Shown here piece by piece: positions 60,808 through 64,000 of a stretch of DNA of 64,000 nucleotides (position 1 is its first letter; each line of letters starts with the position of its first letter). The translations under genes and the position numbers were made by a program. The notes under the pieces are model-generated. The model made no database searches, had not been told where the DNA came from, and saw only the letters and a list, made by a program, of their open reading frames with translations. Source of the stretch: Thalassolituus sp006212115 (GTDB lineage Bacteria > Pseudomonadota > Gammaproteobacteria > Pseudomonadales > Oceanobacteraceae); assembly GCF_040372045.1 (NCBI RefSeq), contig NZ_BAABWH010000005.1, one strand, 5' to 3'.

Positions 60808-61977
60808 TTAATACGCGGCGGTATAAATTGCCAGCGCGTCGGCTTCTGTCACTTCACGAGGATTATTTACCAACAGACGAGTCTGGAGCATGGCCTCGCT
60901 GGCCAATAATGGAATCGCATCCCTTGGTATATTGGCTTCCTGTAAGCGCGTCGGCAGGCCAGTCTCTTTAATGCGATTTTCAAGCCAGGCGATTAAGGCT
61001 TCGGTCACGGACTCCGCGCTACCCTCTGGCGTATCCGCCCCCATGATATAGGGAGCTAATTCTGCATACAGGGCAGCAGCATCGGCATTTTCTGCGTTGA
61101 AGCGCATGACGTAAGGCAAAACCAACGAGTTACTTAAACCATGCGGAATGTGGAAGTGTCCACCAAGAGGGTAAGCCAATGCGTGTACCGCTGCGACAGG
61201 CGCGTTAGCGAACGCCTGCCCGGCATACAGAGCACCCAGCAACATATTACTGCGCGCTTCCAGGTTGTGTCCTTCGTTCACCGCGGTCATTAAATTAGAC
61301 GACAGCAAACGTAACCCTTCTTTCGCCAGCATATCGGAGACGGGGTTTTTCTTATGAGCGGATGTGTAGGCTTCAATTGCATGCACCATCGCATCGATGC
61401 CAGTTGCGGCGGTCACATGTGCGGGCAAACCTGTGGTCAATTCGGCATCCAGTAACGCAATATCCGGCTGCAAAATAGGGGAAACGACACCAGCTTTGGT
61501 GGTTTCACCTGTGGTGACAATCGATATTGGCGTCACCTCGGAACCCGTACCTGCTGTCGTTGGCACCTGCAACAAAGGCAGTCGTTCGCCGCGGACATTA
61601 CCGACGCCGTACATTTCACTCAGTGGTTGTTTGCATTCTGGATGAGCCAACAGGGCCACCAGCTTAGCCACATCCATCGAGCTGCCGCCACCAAACCCAA
61701 CCACATAATCGGCCTTGGCAGCGCGTGCTTGTGCCGCAGCAGCTTGTACCGTGCTATCGGCAGGGTCCGCTTCGACATCTTTAAACAGCGTCAGGGTAAT
61801 ACCGGCTTTGGCAAAGCCAGGCAGTGCTTCATCTAACAACCCGACCTGCATAATGCCGGGATCAGTGACCAGCAGGACACTGCGCGCGCCCTGCTCTTCA
61901 CAAATACTGGCCAGACGCCGGGCAGAGCCCGGCTCATTGATAATCGTACGTGTTGTACTGAATACGAAGTTGGTCAT
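60808..61977 (-). CDS. Iron-containing (group III) alcohol dehydrogenase
   Basis: 389 aa. NAD-binding GFGGGSSMDVAKLVALL, TAGTGSEVTPISIVT, DAMVHAIEAYTS and HALAYPLGGHFHIPHGLSNSLVLP with the metal-binding Asp/His set. Oxidises a primary alcohol or reduces an aldehyde; together with the adjacent aldehyde dehydrogenase it would convert alcohol to acid. AGGAG-type site before the ATG (TTCTCCTGAA on the plus strand is 10 nt upstream of the next gene's end). Confidence 0.93.
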   Translation of the reverse strand: MTNFVFSTTRTIINEPGSARRLASICEEQGARSVLLVTDPGIMQVGLLDEALPGFAKAGITLTLFKDVEADPADSTVQAAAAQARAAKADYVVGFGGGSSMDVAKLVALLAHPECKQPLSEMYGVGNVRGERLPLLQVPTTAGTGSEVTPISIVTTGETTKAGVVSPILQPDIALLDAELTTGLPAHVTAATGIDAMVHAIEAYTSAHKKNPVSDMLAKEGLRLLSSNLMTAVNEGHNLEARSNMLLGALYAGQAFANAPVAAVHALAYPLGGHFHIPHGLSNSLVLPYVMRFNAENADAAALYAELAPYIMGADTPEGSAESVTEALIAWLENRIKETGLPTRLQEANIPRDAIPLLASEAMLQTRLLVNNPREVTEADALAIYTAAY

Positions 61978-62009
61978 TATTATTCTCCTGAATCGTACTC
62001 TTGTCGGTA

Positions 62010-63794
62010 TTACTGGCGAACGAATTGCTCCGCGCTCAGGCCAAACAGGTTGTCGGCGGACGTCTGCAATATCTGACGGTGCAGTTCTGCCCGCGGCAAG
62101 ATGCGCTCAAAGTAAAAACGTGACGACGCCAGTTTGGCTTCATAAAACGCAGAGTCACCGCTGTTTTCGTCCAGTTTCTTCTGAGCGACCAGCGCCATAC
62201 GCAACCAACCGTAGGCGAGCAGTACGTAGGATGAGAAATTCAGGAAATCGGTTGCACAGGCACCGATTTCTTCCGGGTTGTTACCGGCACGTTGAATAAT
62301 GTCCTGCGCAAGCTTCCGCCAGTGTGCATTAGCAGACGTTAACGCCGCTACCTGAGCACGCAGCGAATCATGCAGGTCATTGGCTTCACACAGGGCGTCA
62401 ATTTCGTCCTGCAGTGCGGCTAATTCAGCACCCTGATCGCCCATCACTTTACGACGCATCAGATCCAGCGCCTGAATGCCGTTAGTGCCTTCATAAATCT
62501 GAGTGATACGTCCGTCACGCACCAGCTGTTCCATTCCCCATTCGCGGATGAATCCGTGTCCACCGTACACTTGCATGCCCAGGTTTGCGGCCTCGGCACT
62601 CATGTCGGTCAGGAAGGATTTCACTACCGGGATCAGAAGGGCCGCACGAACAGCGGCTTTTTCGCGCTCTTCGTGATCCGGGTGGTGCTGTTCCAGATCG
62701 AGGTACTGTGCCGCCTCGTAGGCGAGTATGCGACACCCTTCTACCAGTGTTTTCTGGGTAAGCAGCATACGACGCACGTCCGGGTGAACGATAATCGGAT
62801 CTGCCGGTTTTTCAGGGGCTTTAGGGCCAGTCAACGAACGGGACTGCAGGCGGTCGATGGCGTATTCAACAGCGCCTTGATACGCCATTTCACCGATTCC
62901 TAACCCTTGCAGACCAACCTGAAAACGCGCGTCGTTCATCATGGTGAACATGCAGGCAAGACCGCGATTTTCGCTGCCGATCAACCAGCCTTTCGCTCCG
63001 TCAAAGTTCATCACACAGGTGGCTGCGGCTTTAATGCCCATCTTGTGTTCTACAGAACCGCATACCGCTGGGTTGCGGCTGCCGTCTTCGAGAATTTTAG
63101 GCACCAGAAACAGCGAGATGCCTTTTACGCCGGGAGGCGCGTCGGGAAGGCGGGCCAGAACAAGATGAACAATATTGTCCGTCATGTCCTGTTCGCCGCC
63201 ACTGATGAATATCTTGGTACCAGAAATGGCGTAGCTTCCGTCTGCCTGTGGCTCTGCTTTAGTTCGTAGCAGCGCTAAGTCAGTACCGGCATGAGGTTCG
63301 GTCAGACACATGGTGCCCGTCCATTCGCCCGATACCATTTTCGGCAGGTAGGTATTTTTGAGTTCGTCACTGCCGTGCATATTCAGAGCAAACACAGCCC
63401 CATCGGTCAGGCCCGTATACACACGGAAAGACAGGTTGGCGCTCATCATCATTTCCTGAAACGGCGCTGCCATAGAAACCGGGAAGCCCTGACCACCAAA
63501 TTCTTCACTGCCAGTCATCGACGCCCAGCCGTTGTCGCAGAACTGGCGATATGCCTCCGGGAAGCCCTCTGGCGTTTTCACTTCACCATTTTCAAAGTGG
63601 ATACCTTCCTCATCGCCACTGCGATTGAGAGGGGCAAGCACGCCTTCATTAAATTTCGCGCCTTCCTCCAATACAGCATCGACTATCTCCGCCGTCAGAT
63701 CATCACGACCAAGACGTGCAAAGTGCGCGGTGGAGTCCAGAACGTCGTGCAATATGAAACGCATATCCTGCAAAGGAGCTTTATAAGCAGTCAT
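62010..63794 (-). CDS. Acyl-CoA dehydrogenase (DmdC-like)
   Basis: 594 aa, long acyl-CoA dehydrogenase with an N-terminal extension (YKAPLQDMRFILHDVLD) typical of the 3-methylmercaptopropionyl-CoA dehydrogenase DmdC/AcdA group. FAD and active site: CLTEPHAGTDLALLRTKAEP, GTKIFISGGEQD, YGGHGFIREWGMEQLVRDGRITQIYEGTNGIQALDL with catalytic Glu in YEGTNGIQ. DmdC-like enzymes act on DMSP-derived or general short/medium acyl-CoAs, so the substrate is open. Follows a 3-hydroxyacyl-CoA dehydrogenase gene on the same strand. Confidence 0.92.
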   Translation of the reverse strand: MTAYKAPLQDMRFILHDVLDSTAHFARLGRDDLTAEIVDAVLEEGAKFNEGVLAPLNRSGDEEGIHFENGEVKTPEGFPEAYRQFCDNGWASMTGSEEFGGQGFPVSMAAPFQEMMMSANLSFRVYTGLTDGAVFALNMHGSDELKNTYLPKMVSGEWTGTMCLTEPHAGTDLALLRTKAEPQADGSYAISGTKIFISGGEQDMTDNIVHLVLARLPDAPPGVKGISLFLVPKILEDGSRNPAVCGSVEHKMGIKAAATCVMNFDGAKGWLIGSENRGLACMFTMMNDARFQVGLQGLGIGEMAYQGAVEYAIDRLQSRSLTGPKAPEKPADPIIVHPDVRRMLLTQKTLVEGCRILAYEAAQYLDLEQHHPDHEEREKAAVRAALLIPVVKSFLTDMSAEAANLGMQVYGGHGFIREWGMEQLVRDGRITQIYEGTNGIQALDLMRRKVMGDQGAELAALQDEIDALCEANDLHDSLRAQVAALTSANAHWRKLAQDIIQRAGNNPEEIGACATDFLNFSSYVLLAYGWLRMALVAQKKLDENSGDSAFYEAKLASSRFYFERILPRAELHRQILQTSADNLFGLSAEQFVRQ

Positions 63795-63849
63795 AGTAAA
63801 ACCTGATGTTGTTTTTCTTCTTGTTAATGATGAGCGTCGGATTCCCGGA

Positions 63850-64000
63850 TCAGTTGCTTATGTCCGAGAACTTACCACCGCGCTCAGCGAGTGTTTTAAG
63901 TAGCGGCGCAGGCGCACAGGCGTCGCCGAATTTTTCTGCCAGCGCCTCAGTGCGAGCAAGAATGTTGGCTAAGCCACATTCATCGGCGTAAGCCATTGGG
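63850..64000 (-). CDS. 3-hydroxyacyl-CoA dehydrogenase, C-terminal end (partial)
   Basis: Last 49 residues of a minus-strand gene running off the right edge: PMAYADECGLANILART...CAPAPLLKTLAERGGKFSDIS. The pattern GPMxxADxxGLxxVL and APLLxxLAERGxxF is the C-terminus of FadB/FadJ-type 3-hydroxyacyl-CoA dehydrogenases. With the acyl-CoA dehydrogenase after it, this is a beta-oxidation operon. Whether the hydratase domain is fused cannot be seen. Confidence 0.75.
   Translation of the reverse strand, partial: PMAYADECGLANILARTEALAEKFGDACAPAPLLKTLAERGGKFSDISN

Overview
The window is about 64 kb of a chromosome from a marine-type gammaproteobacterium, most likely of the Oceanospirillales (Saccharospirillaceae/Oceanospirillaceae-like). 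The reasons are the gene orders dusB-fis-purH-purD, rluD-pgeF divergent from bamD, and ilvI-ilvH, together with fadE, coq7, lapG-lapD and a vitamin B12 riboswitch in front of btuB. The organism assignment is inference from gene content. No rRNA, tRNA or CRISPR array was found.

Layout. 1-5.8 kb: 3' part of the error-prone polymerase gene dnaE2, a secreted propeller-like protein, and yajQ-ampG. 5.9-9.8 kb: a RAYT-like protein whose catalytic residues look lost, a ketopantoate reductase and a sensor kinase. 9.9-13.5 kb: a cobalamin riboswitch controlling btuB and a lipoprotein that may be a BtuG-like B12 capture protein. 13.5-21 kb: grxD, slt, an old yellow enzyme, a membrane redoxin, an aspartoacylase-like gene preceded by a 3' remnant of rimK, and two lipoproteins. 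21-28 kb: fused 5-oxoprolinase, PCu(A)C copper chaperone and lapG-lapD. 28-42 kb: aroQ-prmA, a zinc-ribbon/DUF3426 protein with a long PE repeat, dusB-fis, purH, purD, a hybrid kinase with a degraded ATPase domain, coq7 and a large lipoprotein. 42-47 kb: small genes, trhO and fadE.

47.2-53.1 kb is an AT-rich accessory island. Its core (49436-52780) is an integron cassette array on the minus strand. It holds four complete cassettes: a membrane-anchored protein, a 101-aa protein, a PIN-domain protein with 39-bp tandem repeats, and a second membrane protein. For each cassette the 7-base core at its 5' junction is the exact reverse complement of the outer core of its own attC. That is the signature of integrase-made cassettes. 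A fifth cassette start (83-aa protein) has no recognisable attC behind it. No integrase gene is present. A LexA-like box and several inverted repeats in the non-coding stretch between the first cassette and ilvH look like what is left of the integron platform.

53.1-64 kb returns to core genome: ilvIH with a long leader, pgeF-rluD, bamD, a cold-shock gene, and a minus-strand cluster (aldehyde dehydrogenase, thioesterase, Fe-alcohol dehydrogenase, acyl-CoA dehydrogenase, end of a 3-hydroxyacyl-CoA dehydrogenase). The cluster fits oxidation of an alcohol or aldehyde to an acyl-CoA followed by beta-oxidation.
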